Positions 34,936 to 46,405 are shown, counted from the stretch's first letter. The stretch is DNA of 58,280 bases from Gammaproteobacteria bacterium (GCA_026706385.1 JAPOYV010000117.1:1-58280), one strand, 5' to 3'. Notes: generated by a model not told the origin, from the sequence alone. Program-made: numbers and translations.

Positions 34936-34951
34936 CGCCACCGTGGTGGCG
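34936..34951. promoter_or_regulatory. 7-bp inverted repeat abutting the rluD ATG
   Basis: CGCCACC-GT-GGTGGCG ends exactly one base before ATG 34952. In RNA the 2-nt loop would force a few inner pairs open, but a GC-rich hairpin here would hinder initiation at 34952 and favour GTG 34979, which has AGAGGG upstream. Confidence 0.35.
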
Positions 34952-35974
34952 ATGCCGTGGATCCAGGCAGAGGGCAACGTGGCGACGGGCGACCACATAG
35001 GACGGCAGGCCGATTCCGGAATCGTCGAGTTAGACGCCGTCGTTCCCGCGGAGTTCAGCGGCATTCGCGTCGACCGCGCCGCGACCATGCTGTTCGCCGA
35101 GCGCCGGCAGTCCGGCGTGTCGCGGGCGGAGATCGCGCGTTGGCTGCGCGACGGTTCGCTGACCGTCGACGGCCGGACGGTCAAGCCGAAGACCCCCGTG
35201 CGCGGCGGCGAACGGCTTCGGGTGCGCGCCGTTCGGCCGGCACGCTTCGACTGGATCGCGGCGCAGGACGTGGCTTTCAAGGTGGTCTACGAGGACGAGA
35301 GCCTCATCGTGGTCGACAAGCCCCCTGGCCTGGTCGTCCACCCAGGCGCCGGCAATGCTGACGGCACGCTGGTGAACGGCCTGCTGCGGCGTCGGCCAGA
35401 ACTTGCCAAGCTGCCGCGCGCGGGGCTCGTGCACCGCCTGGACAAGGACACGAGCGGCCTGCTGGTCGTCGCCGCGCAGCCCGCAAGCCGCGCCGCGTTG
35501 ACGTCGGCCATGGCCGAGCGCCGGATCGAGCGCGAATACTCAGGCGTCGTCGAGGGCCAGTTGATCGCGGACCGGCGCATCGAAGCGAACATCGGCCGCG
35601 ACCCAAACAACCGGTTGCGACATCGCGTTCGCAGCGACGGCCGCCCCGCGGTGACGCATATCGCGGTCCGCCAACGCTTCTACGCGCACACGTTCGTCGC
35701 CGCGCGGCTGGAAACCGGCCGCACGCACCAGATCCGCGTGCACTTGGCGAGCATCGGGCATCCCTTGGTCGGCGACCGCCGGTATGGCGCGCGTGGTGTC
35801 GTACCGCCTGGTGCCGACCCGGACGCGATCACCATCATCCGGGGCTTCCGCCGCCAGGCCTTGCACGCTGCGAGGCTTGCCTTCGAACATCCGGACAGCG
35901 GCGAGCCGATGCGCTTCGAGTCGACCCTCCCGGATGACATGACGGGGCTGCTCGCCGCCTTTCGAGGCCCGTAG
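34952..35974 (+). CDS. rluD: 23S rRNA pseudouridine synthase RluD
   Basis: About 340 residues from ATG 34952; GTG 34979 is an alternative with a better ribosome-binding site. An S4 RNA-binding domain (about 20-85, GVSRAEIARWLRDGSLTVDG) precedes the synthase domain with HRLDKDTSGLLV, whose Asp is catalytic, and TGRTHQIRVH. RluD modifies U1911, U1915 and U1917 of helix 69. The divergent bamD neighbour is the standard context. Confidence 0.93.
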   Translation: MPWIQAEGNVATGDHIGRQADSGIVELDAVVPAEFSGIRVDRAATMLFAERRQSGVSRAEIARWLRDGSLTVDGRTVKPKTPVRGGERLRVRAVRPARFDWIAAQDVAFKVVYEDESLIVVDKPPGLVVHPGAGNADGTLVNGLLRRRPELAKLPRAGLVHRLDKDTSGLLVVAAQPASRAALTSAMAERRIEREYSGVVEGQLIADRRIEANIGRDPNNRLRHRVRSDGRPAVTHIAVRQRFYAHTFVAARLETGRTHQIRVHLASIGHPLVGDRRYGARGVVPPGADPDAITIIRGFRRQALHAARLAFEHPDSGEPMRFESTLPDDMTGLLAAFRGP

Positions 35975-36041
35975 GCCGCTCTGTCGGTGCGCGGGCAGAC
36001 CCGATAGAATGCCGGGTTTCGCTTTTCGAGTTGAGCGGCCG

Positions 36042-37820
36042 ATGACCGAGCGCCTCTCCGGCGGGGAAATGCTCATCCGCGCGCTGCAGGACGAGGGGGT
36101 CGAGTACGTATTCGGCTACCCGGGCGGCGCGGCGCTGCACATCTACGATGCCGTCTTCAAGCAGCAGCGCATCGAGCACATCCTCGTTCGCCACGAGCAG
36201 GCCGCCACGCACATGGCGGACGGCTACGCACGTTCGACCGGCAAGCCGGGCGTGGTGCTGGTGACGTCGGGTCCGGGTGCGACGAACGCCATCACCGGCC
36301 TCGCCACCGCGTTCATGGACTCGACGCCGATCATCGTGATCTCGGCACAGGTGCCGAACGAAGTGATCGGCACGGACGCGTTCCAGGAAACCGACATGGT
36401 GGGCGTGTCGCGGCCGGTCGTGAAGCACAGCTATATGGTCAAGAGCGCGGACGAGATCCCTCGCATCGTCAAGGAGGCGTTCTACATCGCGAGCTCGGGT
36501 CGCCCCGGTCCGATCGTCATCGACATCCCGAAAGACACGACCGACCCCAACGAGACCTTCGACTACGACTACCCCGAGACGGTTTCGTTGCGCTCCTACT
36601 CGCCGGCGACCCGCGGCCACGGTGGCCAGATACGCAAGGCGGTCGCCGCGCTGATGAAGGCGAAGCGACCGGTGATCTACACCGGAGGTGGCATCGTCCA
36701 GGGTGAAGCCGGGGACATGCTCACGGCCATCGCCCGCAAGCTCGGCTTCCCGGTGACGAATACGCTGATGGGGCTCGGCGGCTATCCCGGCACGGACCGG
36801 CAGTTCCTCGGCATGCTCGGCATGCACGGGACCTTCGAGGCCAACATGGCCATGCACCAGGCCGACCTCATCTTCGCGGCCGGTGCGCGTTTCGACGACC
36901 GGGTGACCAACAACCCGACCAAGTTCGCCCCGGATGCCAAGGTGATCCACGTCGACATCGACCCCGCGGCGATCTCGAAGATCGTCAACGCCGACATCCC
37001 CATCGTCGGCCCGGTCAGCGAGGTGCTGACCGAGATGGCGCGGCTGATCGACGCGGCGCTGGACGAGGATCCGGAGCGCCTCGACCGGGCGGCGATCGAC
37101 GCGTGGTGGCAGCGTATCGACGGCTGGCGACTCAAGCACGGGTTGGACCACGACCAGCGGCATCGTGCCGGCACCAACGGGGCCATGCTGCCGCAGCACG
37201 TCATCCAGGCGGTCTATCGCGCCACCGAGGGCAAGGCCTACGTCACCAGCGATGTCGGCCAGCACCAAATGTTCGCCGCGCAGTACTACAAGTTCGACGC
37301 GCCCCGGCGCTGGATCAACAGCGGCGGCCTCGGCACCATGGGCTTTGGCCTGCCGGCGGCCATGGGCGTGCAGTTCGCCCACCCGCACGACACGGTGGCC
37401 TGCATCACGGGCGAGGGCAGCTTCATGATGAACATGCAGGAACTGTCCACCTGCATGCAGTACGCGCTGCCCATCAAGGTCGTCAACCTCAACAACCAGG
37501 CCCTCGGCATGGTCAAGCAGTGGCAGGACATGCAGTACGGCGGCCGTCACTCGCACAGCACCTACCGGGATGCGCTGCCCGATTTCAAGGCGCTTGCCGA
37601 GTCGTTCGGCCATGTCGCCTACCGCGTCGACGACCTGGCCGAACTCGACGGCGTTATGGCCGACACGTTCGGTCCCAAGCACAAGGACGACCTGGTGTTC
37701 ATCGACGCCCACATCGACCCGGACGAGCACGTCTACCCGATGGCGATCAAGGGCGGGTCGATGGCGGACATGGTGCTCGAACGCGAACCTGGCCGGGACG
37801 ATATCCGGGAAGACGTCTGA
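36042..37820 (+). CDS. ilvI: Acetolactate synthase, large subunit
   Basis: 592 residues, ThDP-dependent. ATG 36042 (MTERLSGGEMLIRAL) matches family starts. VFGYPGGAALHIYD and RHEQAATHMADGYAR (catalytic Glu) form the ThDP site; the diphosphate motif reads GEGSF...NLNN, with Glu where many families have Asp. It condenses pyruvate to acetolactate, or with 2-ketobutyrate, for Val, Leu and Ile synthesis. A TAGAAT -10-like element lies at 36005-36010, without a good -35. Confidence 0.97.
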   Translation: MTERLSGGEMLIRALQDEGVEYVFGYPGGAALHIYDAVFKQQRIEHILVRHEQAATHMADGYARSTGKPGVVLVTSGPGATNAITGLATAFMDSTPIIVISAQVPNEVIGTDAFQETDMVGVSRPVVKHSYMVKSADEIPRIVKEAFYIASSGRPGPIVIDIPKDTTDPNETFDYDYPETVSLRSYSPATRGHGGQIRKAVAALMKAKRPVIYTGGGIVQGEAGDMLTAIARKLGFPVTNTLMGLGGYPGTDRQFLGMLGMHGTFEANMAMHQADLIFAAGARFDDRVTNNPTKFAPDAKVIHVDIDPAAISKIVNADIPIVGPVSEVLTEMARLIDAALDEDPERLDRAAIDAWWQRIDGWRLKHGLDHDQRHRAGTNGAMLPQHVIQAVYRATEGKAYVTSDVGQHQMFAAQYYKFDAPRRWINSGGLGTMGFGLPAAMGVQFAHPHDTVACITGEGSFMMNMQELSTCMQYALPIKVVNLNNQALGMVKQWQDMQYGGRHSHSTYRDALPDFKALAESFGHVAYRVDDLAELDGVMADTFGPKHKDDLVFIDAHIDPDEHVYPMAIKGGSMADMVLEREPGRDDIREDV

Positions 37821-37980
37821 TGTGCCCATTCCGGACTAGCGTGGCGATGGCGTCGTCGTCGCGAACGGCTCCGACGCCAGGCGAATCGAGGATGCGCTGC
37901 CTTGGCAACAGGAACGAGAGCGTGGTCTATCCCGGCGTGTCGTTTGAAACGCGACGCCGCTTCTCGGGAGCAGCGCACTG

Positions 37981-39508
<1,528 letters not shown>

Positions 39509-39525
39509 GGCGACAGGAGCTGTAG

Positions 39526-40566
39526 ATGTCCAAGCTATCGGAAGACCCGCGCATCGATCCGCGCATCAAGGCGCTCTTCGCCGCCATGCCGGAGATGCAG
39601 AATCCGGGCGACGCGGCAAGCCGGGAGGAGCTTGTCGAAGAGGCCAACTCCGAACAAGCCAAGGCGGCCGCGGCCGGCACGGAGCAGTTCCTCGCCATGT
39701 GCGACACCGAGGAGGTTGCGCCGTCGGCGGGTCTGTCGACCGACACCAAGACGTTCACCTCCGCGCCGGACGGCAACACCATCAAGGTCCAGTACATTCG
39801 CCCGGACAACGGCGAGGTGGTGCCGTGCGTCTACTACATCCACGGCGGCGGCATGCAGTCGATGTCGTGCTTCATGGGCAACTACCGCGCTTGGGGCCGC
39901 ATCATCGCGGCCCAAGGCGTGGCAGTCGCCATGGTCGACTTCCGCAATGCGCTCACGCCTTCCTCGGCACCTGAGGTCCTGCCGTATCCGGCCGGCCTCA
40001 ACGACTGCGTCTCCGGCGTCAAGTGGCTGACCGCAAATGCTGATGCTCTCGGCGTGGATGCGGACCGGGTCGTGATCGCCGGCGAGAGCGGCGGCGGAAA
40101 CCTCACCCTGGCGACAGGCTTGCGGCTGCTGAAGGACGGCGACATCGGCCTGATTCACGGCCTATATGCCCTGTGCCCGTACATCGCCGGTCGCTGGCCG
40201 CTGCCTGAGAATCCGTCTTCGACCGAGAACAACGGCATCCTGCTCGACCTGCACAACAACCGCGGTGCGTTGGCGTACGGTATCGACGAGTTGCATGCCG
40301 AGAACCCGCTTGCTTGGCCCGGCTTCGCCACCGAGGACGACGTGCGCGGTCTGCCGCCCGTGGTGATCAGCGTCAACGAGTGCGACCCGTTGCGCGACGA
40401 AGGCGTCAACTTCTACCGGTTGCTGCTCCGGGCAGGCGTCTCTGCGCAGTGCCGCCAGGTGATGGGGACGATCCACGGCACCGAGATCTTCCCGATGACG
40501 TGCCCGGAGATCAGCCGCGAGACCGCGCGCAGCCTCGCCGACTTCTGCCGCGGCACTACGCGATAG
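39526..40566 (+). CDS. Alpha/beta hydrolase, hormone-sensitive-lipase type
   Basis: 346 residues. YIHGGGMQS is the oxyanion-hole HGGG motif, VIAGESGGGN holds the nucleophile Ser, VISVNECDPLRDEG the Asp, and GTIHGTEIF the His. The N-terminal 80 residues are a helical cap. Such enzymes hydrolyse short-chain esters or amides; substrate unknown. It starts 17 bp after ilvC and may be carried on the same transcript. Confidence 0.9.
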   Translation: MSKLSEDPRIDPRIKALFAAMPEMQNPGDAASREELVEEANSEQAKAAAAGTEQFLAMCDTEEVAPSAGLSTDTKTFTSAPDGNTIKVQYIRPDNGEVVPCVYYIHGGGMQSMSCFMGNYRAWGRIIAAQGVAVAMVDFRNALTPSSAPEVLPYPAGLNDCVSGVKWLTANADALGVDADRVVIAGESGGGNLTLATGLRLLKDGDIGLIHGLYALCPYIAGRWPLPENPSSTENNGILLDLHNNRGALAYGIDELHAENPLAWPGFATEDDVRGLPPVVISVNECDPLRDEGVNFYRLLLRAGVSAQCRQVMGTIHGTEIFPMTCPEISRETARSLADFCRGTTR

Positions 40567-40594
40567 GGTTGCGCGCGACCGCCGGGAGGCACCG

Positions 40595-42318
40595 ATGTCG
40601 GTCAGGGAACGCCTTGCCGACCTAGGGCTCGAACTGCCGGCCCCTATGCACATTCCGGGGCAGCGCTTCGAGCTTGTCCACGTCTCGGGTGACCGCGCCA
40701 CCATCGCCGGGCACTTGCCCTTGGCCCCGGACGGCTCGATCGCCAGACCGCTGGGCAAGGTTGGCGCGGATGTCACCGCTGAGGAGGCCAATCAGTCCGC
40801 GCGCTTGGTTGCGCTCGCGATGCTCGCGAGCCTCGAAGCGGCGGGAATCGACCTCGAGCGCGTGGTCTGGCGCAAGGTCTTCGGGATGGTCAATGCCGCG
40901 CCCGGTTTCAACGCGCTGCCCGGGGTGATCAACGGGTTCTCGGACGTTCTGCTCGAGGTCTTCGGCGAGCGGGGGCGGCACTCGCGATCCGCGATCGGCG
41001 TCGCCGAACTGCCGTTCGGCGCACCTGTGGAGGTGGAGGCCGAGATCACGCTGATGCCCGAGGCCGACACCGCGGTCGATGTCGAGCCGCCGGTGTCGCC
41101 GCCCGCGGTTCGCCATGTTGCGGCTCCGGTCGTGCGCTCGGCGGATGACCCGGGCCTGCGTACCCAGGACTATGCAGGCACCCAGGCGCTGTCCATTCCG
41201 GCCCAGGCGATCGTACGGTCCATCGACTCGCTGTCGTACCTGTTCTGGATCTCCATCGTGGGCACGTTGGTGGCGATCTTCCTGGCGGCACTCGCCAACC
41301 TCGAGGGACCGGCGACGGGGTCCGTACAGTTCGGCGAATACCTCATTCCGTCGCAAGTGCTGCCCGTCGCCTGCCTGGTGTTCGCGATGTTCGTGCTCTG
41401 GCTGACCGCGAATCGACTGCGGATGCTCGACGACGCCTTGGCGGACGACGACCTCACCTCGGGCATGGCGCGTGACATCTTTCGTCTCGACCCGCCGGTG
41501 CTGAACGTCTTCGACGCCAGGAGTTTGAGGCCGTTTGCCTTACTGTCCGGGACGTCGGTACTGCTTTGGATCTGGAGCCTGTTCCTGGGCAGCAGCCTGG
41601 GTCTCATCTTCTCCGCGACCGTCGCCCAGGGCGCCGCTCTGTCCGTGGACATGTTTGCCGAGTTCCTGGCGTACGCCGCCTTCGCGCTCGTAATCATGGT
41701 CTATGGCGTTCGGCAAGTCCTTCCCGCGTTGCGACGCATAATGGAGAGGCTCTACGGCGAGCGCTTGCGGATCGGCATCGTGAGGATCCTCGCGGCGGCG
41801 GCGATGGTCGTGGCTGGAGTTTTCGCGACCAATCCGGATCTCGCCCAGATCTTCATGCAGGACGAGTGGCGACCCGTTGGCCCGACCCGCGCCAACGCGA
41901 TCGACGGCGAAACCTTGCTCCTCGAGGACGGCGAGGTGGTCGTCGTGGCCGGGATCGATGCCCTGCGGCCGGGGCAGACCTGCCTCGACGCTCGTGGCGA
42001 GGAGTACGCGTGTGGCCGTCAGGCGACGCGATACCTGCAGGCGCTGGTGCAGGACAAGGCCGTGCACTGCCTGGTGGCCTACCCGAACATGGGCTGTGTG
42101 TGCCGGTGGACCAGGCCGATCTGCCGCCGAGGGGGCTGCGGAGCTACTTCGTCGAACACAGCCTGGCAGCGCGCATGGTCTCGTCCGGCTTTGCGCTGGC
42201 GGAAGGCGATGGTCAGGAACTGCTCCACGACCTGCAAAACGAGGCGCAACGCAAGCGGGTCGGGGCCTGGCAGGGGGCGTTCGAGCCGCCGAGTCGGTGG
42301 GCGGCGGGACAACGCTGA
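40595..42318 (+). pseudogene. RidA - five-helix membrane - SNase-like fusion, frameshifted near the end
   Basis: Residues about 1-155 are a Rid (YjgF/UK114) domain: QRFELVHVSGDRATIAGHLP, then RSAIGVAELPFGAPVEVEAEI with the carboxylate-binding Arg. After a linker come about five membrane helices (roughly 213-236, 245-270, 310-338, 345-370, 385-408). From about 425 a Staphylococcal-nuclease-like domain follows: NAIDGETLLLEDG, AGIDALRPGQTC, CGRQATRYLQALV. The usual Arg before the GID is Val, so nuclease activity is doubtful. At 42095-42102 a (TG)4 tract shifts the frame; removing one TG restores GCVPVDQADLPP and the rest of the SNase fold (RKRVGAWQGAFEPP) to stop 42318. As written, the frame runs on to 42409 with nonsense. 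Either a recent slip, a phase-variable switch or a sequencing error. Confidence 0.72.
42095..42102 (+). repeat. (TG)4 tract at the frameshift
   Basis: Four TG units in the SNase-like region of the fusion gene. Three units would keep the domain in frame through to TGA 42316-42318; four put it out of frame. It is a candidate slippage site. Confidence 0.75.
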
Positions 42319-42510
42319 CGCGATGGCTTTTTCGGGACGCGTTCGAGCCGCCACGCCTCGGCGTTGGTTTCGGGGATCTCGGCGTCGGTGGTTTCGCGCG
42401 CTTCGGTGACGGCGCCTTCACGTCTCGGTGCCTGGCGAACCCATAGGAGCGTGACGGCCTGTCTGCGCGGACGCTGCCAACCAATAACCCTAGTGACAAG
42501 AGGAGGCAGG

Positions 42511-44259
42511 ATGACGCGAGGTCGAGCCGTTTCCCGCAGGCGAACCCTGACGATCGTTCTGGCGGCGACTGTGCTTGCGGCCTGTGGTCCGGACAAGGCG
42601 GCGCCGAACGAGTCCCTCGCCTCCGAAGTCGAGAACCGGCACGTCAACGTCCTGTACTGGCAGGCGGTGTCGACCATGAACCCGTACCTATCGGGCGGGA
42701 CGAAGGACGTCGAGGCGGCATCGCTCGTGATCGAGCCGTTAGCGAACTACGACGACAAAGGCGAGATGGTCCCGGTTCTGGCTGCCGAGATCCCGACAAG
42801 GGAAAACGGCGGTGTGGCCGACGACATGACGAGCATCACCTGGACGCTGAAGCGGGATGTCGTCTGGGCCGATGGCACGCCGTTCACGGCGCGTGACGTC
42901 GTGTTCACGGGCGAGTACTGCCTCCATGAAGAGATCGGCTGCAGCGCCGATGCGTCGTTCACCGACGTACAAATCCTCGAAGCCCTCGACGACCATAGGG
43001 TGCGGTTGACGTTCAGCGTGGCCAAACCGGTCCCGTACGGTCCTTTCGTGGGCGCCATCACGCCGATAATCCAGTACGAGCAGTTCAAGGACTGCACCGG
43101 CATCAGGGCGCCCGAATGCACCGCGGAGAACTTCGGCCCGGTTGGCACTGGGCCGTTCAAGGTGGATGAGTTCCGCGCCAACGACGTGATCAGTTTCTCG
43201 GCCAACGAGCTCTTCCGCGAGTCGGGCAAGCCGTGGATGAAGACGGTGACTTTGAAAGGCGGCGGCGACGCGGCGTCGTCCGCGAGGGCGGTGCTCGAGA
43301 CCGGCGAGTACGACTATGCGTGGAACCTGCAGGTCGAGCCGGAGATTCTCGACCAGATGGCGACCGCCGGAAAGGGCGAAGTCGTCATGGCGTTCGGCAC
43401 CAACGTGGAGCGCTTGGTGGTCAACCAGACGAATGCGGATGCCGGCTTTGGGCCGGAGCGGCGTTCACTGCTCCTCGAAGGCACCAATCCGCATCCATTC
43501 CTCGCAGACCCGGTGGTCCGCCGCGCGCTGTCGCTCGCTATCGACCGGCGCTTGCTGGTCGAGGCCGGCTACGGGCCTTCCGGCCGCGTAACCTGCAACA
43601 TCGTCCCGGCGCCGCCGAGCTACGCGTCAACAGCCAACGAGCGTTGCCGAAAGCCAGACGCCGACGAGGCCAACCGGATCCTCGACGAGGCGGGTTGGAT
43701 TCCGGGTGCCGACGGCGTACGGTCGAAGGGCGGGATACGGCTGTCGATCCTCTACCAGACCTCGACCAATTCGGTCCGCCAAGGCACCCAAGCACTCGTC
43801 AAGCAGATGTGGCAGCAGATCGGCGTCGAAACCGAACTGCGCAACATCGACGGGGGCGTCTTCTTCGGCTCCGATCCGGCGAGTCCAGACACGTTTCAGA
43901 AGTTCTACGCTGATGTTCAGATGTACACCAGCAACTTCCAAGGCGCCGACCCCGAGTTCTACATGGCTGCGTGGGTCTGCGAGGAGGCCCCGGATCCGGG
44001 CAACCAGTGGCTCGGGACCAACGTGGCGCGGGGCTGCTCCGCCGAATTCGACGGTCTGGCGGAACGCTTGGCGGCGACCCCCTACGGCGACGAACGGTTC
44101 GAGATCGCGAAGCGAATGAATGACATCGTGGTCCAGAACCACTTCCTGATCCCCTTGGTCTGGCGGGCTTCGACTTCCGCGCGTTCCATGTCCTTGAAGG
44201 GCGTGCGCATGAATCCCTGGGACTCGGAGCTCTGGAACATCGAGGATTGGCATCGCTAG
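42511..44259 (+). CDS. Peptide-type ABC transporter substrate-binding lipoprotein
   Basis: 582 residues of the SBP family 5 (DppA/OppA). ATG 42511 follows AGGAGG. Lipobox VLAAC. The protein has WTLKRDVVWADGTPFTARDVVFT, NFGPVGTGPFKV, DPVVRRALSLAIDR and ANRILDEAGWIPGADGV, all family signatures. It would capture a peptide, opine or other organic ligand for the two permeases that follow. 168 bp separate it from the first permease. Substrate unknown. Confidence 0.93.
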   Translation: MTRGRAVSRRRTLTIVLAATVLAACGPDKAAPNESLASEVENRHVNVLYWQAVSTMNPYLSGGTKDVEAASLVIEPLANYDDKGEMVPVLAAEIPTRENGGVADDMTSITWTLKRDVVWADGTPFTARDVVFTGEYCLHEEIGCSADASFTDVQILEALDDHRVRLTFSVAKPVPYGPFVGAITPIIQYEQFKDCTGIRAPECTAENFGPVGTGPFKVDEFRANDVISFSANELFRESGKPWMKTVTLKGGGDAASSARAVLETGEYDYAWNLQVEPEILDQMATAGKGEVVMAFGTNVERLVVNQTNADAGFGPERRSLLLEGTNPHPFLADPVVRRALSLAIDRRLLVEAGYGPSGRVTCNIVPAPPSYASTANERCRKPDADEANRILDEAGWIPGADGVRSKGGIRLSILYQTSTNSVRQGTQALVKQMWQQIGVETELRNIDGGVFFGSDPASPDTFQKFYADVQMYTSNFQGADPEFYMAAWVCEEAPDPGNQWLGTNVARGCSAEFDGLAERLAATPYGDERFEIAKRMNDIVVQNHFLIPLVWRASTSARSMSLKGVRMNPWDSELWNIEDWHR

Positions 44260-44427
44260 ATGCCTTGAGAGCGCTGACCGTTGAAACGAGGGTCAAGTTC
44301 CAACGACGCCGGTGGGAGAACGCGGAGCGTCGAAATGCGGTTCGCATCGATCGCGCCCGCAGGGCGGGCCGTGGCCGCAGCGACGCGCGTAGTCCATGCG
44401 TGCCGGTGAGACACCCGAGGTAGAGCC

Positions 44428-45441
44428 GTGATCCGCTATATCACGCGGCGCCTTGTGTTTGCGGTGCCGACGCTCATCGCGATCAGTTTCACGATCTTCG
44501 CCTTGCTCGACCTGGCACCCAGCGACCCGACGGGACAGTTGCCGCTCACCATTCCCCCCGAAGTCCGGGCGCAGATCCGCGAATCGTTGGGACTCGACGA
44601 ACCATTCCCCGTCCGCTACGCGAAGTGGATGAGGCAGTTCTTTGTGAACGAGCCGTTGAACCTGATCGAGCGGGCATTCGATGTCGAGATCGGCGACTCC
44701 GATTCACGCACCCGTGTGATCTCGTACGCGACGCGGAGTCCCGTCGTCGACATCATCGCCGAGCGGATCCCACAGACGTTGTGGGTGATTGGCCTGTCGT
44801 ACGTCGTGGGCATCTTGATCGCGCTGCCCATTGGCATCGTGTCGGCCTACCGACAGTACTCGTGGTTCGACCAGGTCGGCACGTTCGTGTCCATGGTGGG
44901 CTTTTCCGTGCCGACCTTCTTCACCGGCCTGCTTGCGATCATCCTGTTCAGCGTGATGCTGGAATGGCTGCCGTCGATCTACGACACCACCCACCGGGTC
45001 ACCGATCTCGGGAGCTTCTGGGTTCAGATCAAGCAGATCTTCATGCCCGTAATGGTGCTCGCCTTCTATAACGCGGCGCAGCTCGCCCGCTTCATGCGAT
45101 CGTCGGTGCTCGACAACCTGGGTCTGGACTACGTACGCACGGCGCGCGCCAAGGGGATGCGGGAGCGGACCGTGCTGTTCGTGCACGTCCTGCGCAACAG
45201 CATGATCCCAGTGGTGACGATGATCGCCCTTGGTGTCCCAGCTATCTTCGGCGGCGCGATCATCACCGAGCAGATCTTTCGCGTGAACGGCTTGGGGCAA
45301 TTGCTGATCGTCGCCATCCAGGGGGCTGACATCCCGATGGTGCAGACACTTACGTTCCTGTTCGCCGTGCTGATCGTCGGCTTCAACCTCGTCGCCGACG
45401 TGCTCTACGGCATCCTCGACCCGCGCATCCGGTACGACTAG
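44428..45441 (+). CDS. ABC transporter permease, DppB type
   Basis: 337 residues from GTG 44428. MIRYITRRLVFAVPTLIAISF is the typical DppB first helix; DYVRTARAKGMRERTVLFVHVLRNSMIPV is the EAA loop that contacts the ATPase. Six helices are expected. The stop abuts the next start directly. Confidence 0.94.
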   Translation: MIRYITRRLVFAVPTLIAISFTIFALLDLAPSDPTGQLPLTIPPEVRAQIRESLGLDEPFPVRYAKWMRQFFVNEPLNLIERAFDVEIGDSDSRTRVISYATRSPVVDIIAERIPQTLWVIGLSYVVGILIALPIGIVSAYRQYSWFDQVGTFVSMVGFSVPTFFTGLLAIILFSVMLEWLPSIYDTTHRVTDLGSFWVQIKQIFMPVMVLAFYNAAQLARFMRSSVLDNLGLDYVRTARAKGMRERTVLFVHVLRNSMIPVVTMIALGVPAIFGGAIITEQIFRVNGLGQLLIVAIQGADIPMVQTLTFLFAVLIVGFNLVADVLYGILDPRIRYD

Positions 45442-46350
45442 ATGGCCGAGCACTACGACGCGCCGCCGCAGGAGCACCGGTCGCCTTGGATGGATGTGTG
45501 GCTGGCGTTCCGCAACCATACCGGTGCCTTGGTCGGTGTCGGCGTTTTCTCGTTCATGGTGCTGGCCGTGCTCGTCGGCCCGTTCCTGCACGGGGTCGAT
45601 CCCCAGTACCTCGACATCCTGACCCGAAATGCCGGCGTGTCGTGGACACATCCCCTTGGCACCGACAACCTAGGGCGCGACGTGCTCGCCCAGATGCTGG
45701 CGGGAGGACGCGTTTCGCTCGCCGTTGGCTTCACTGCGATGTTGCTGTCGCTGGTGTTCGGCACTGCGGTCGGCGTTCTAGCTGGCTACTTCAAGCGCGT
45801 GGACGGTCTCCTGATGCGCACCACCGACCTGTTTCTCGCGCTGCCCCTGCTGCCCCTGCTGCTGGTCATCATCATGCTTTTCCGTGACACGCTGCGCCTC
45901 GCGTTCGGACCCGAGACGGGCATCTTCCTGCTCATCGTCTTCGTGATCGGCATCACCAGTTGGATGCAGACCGCCCGGATCGTGCGCGGCGAGGTGTTGG
46001 CCATCAAGGAGCGCGAGTTCGTCACCGCGGCGCGCGGCATCGGTACGCGCGAACGGCGGATCGTCGTCCGGCATGTGCTGCCGAACGTCATGAGTCCGAT
46101 CATGGTGTCCGCGACACTGGGCATCGCCAACGCAATCATCACGGAGTCGGCGTTATCGTTCCTCGGCCTCGGATTCCCGCCGGATTTCCCGACCTGGGGC
46201 CGTCTGCTTTTCGACGGCGCGAACTTCATTTCCATAACGCCGGCGCGGGTCATCTGGCCGGGTCTGGCGATCTCGCTCACGGTGCTGTCGGTCAACTACA
46301 TCGGCGACGGCCTGCGGGACGCTCTGGATCCCCGGCTGCGGGGAACCTGA
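45442..46350 (+). CDS. ABC transporter permease, DppC type
   Basis: 302 residues. N-terminal cytoplasmic helix WMDVWLAFRNHTGALVG, HPLGTDNLGRDVLAQML, and the EAA loop EFVTAARGIGTRERRIVVRHVLPN. It pairs with the DppB-type permease. No ATPase gene follows; the next gene is on the other strand, so DppD/DppF-type ATPases must be supplied from elsewhere. Confidence 0.94.
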   Translation: MAEHYDAPPQEHRSPWMDVWLAFRNHTGALVGVGVFSFMVLAVLVGPFLHGVDPQYLDILTRNAGVSWTHPLGTDNLGRDVLAQMLAGGRVSLAVGFTAMLLSLVFGTAVGVLAGYFKRVDGLLMRTTDLFLALPLLPLLLVIIMLFRDTLRLAFGPETGIFLLIVFVIGITSWMQTARIVRGEVLAIKEREFVTAARGIGTRERRIVVRHVLPNVMSPIMVSATLGIANAIITESALSFLGLGFPPDFPTWGRLLFDGANFISITPARVIWPGLAISLTVLSVNYIGDGLRDALDPRLRGT

Positions 46351-46405
46351 TGACGGCCGAGGTGCCAACGAGGGCGGTCGACCGCGTCGGGGAGATGCGA
46401 CGCGC

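Noticed and set aside
35835-37829. 664-codon minus-strand frame antisense to ilvI
   Set aside because: Shadow of a highly conserved gene in GC-rich DNA.
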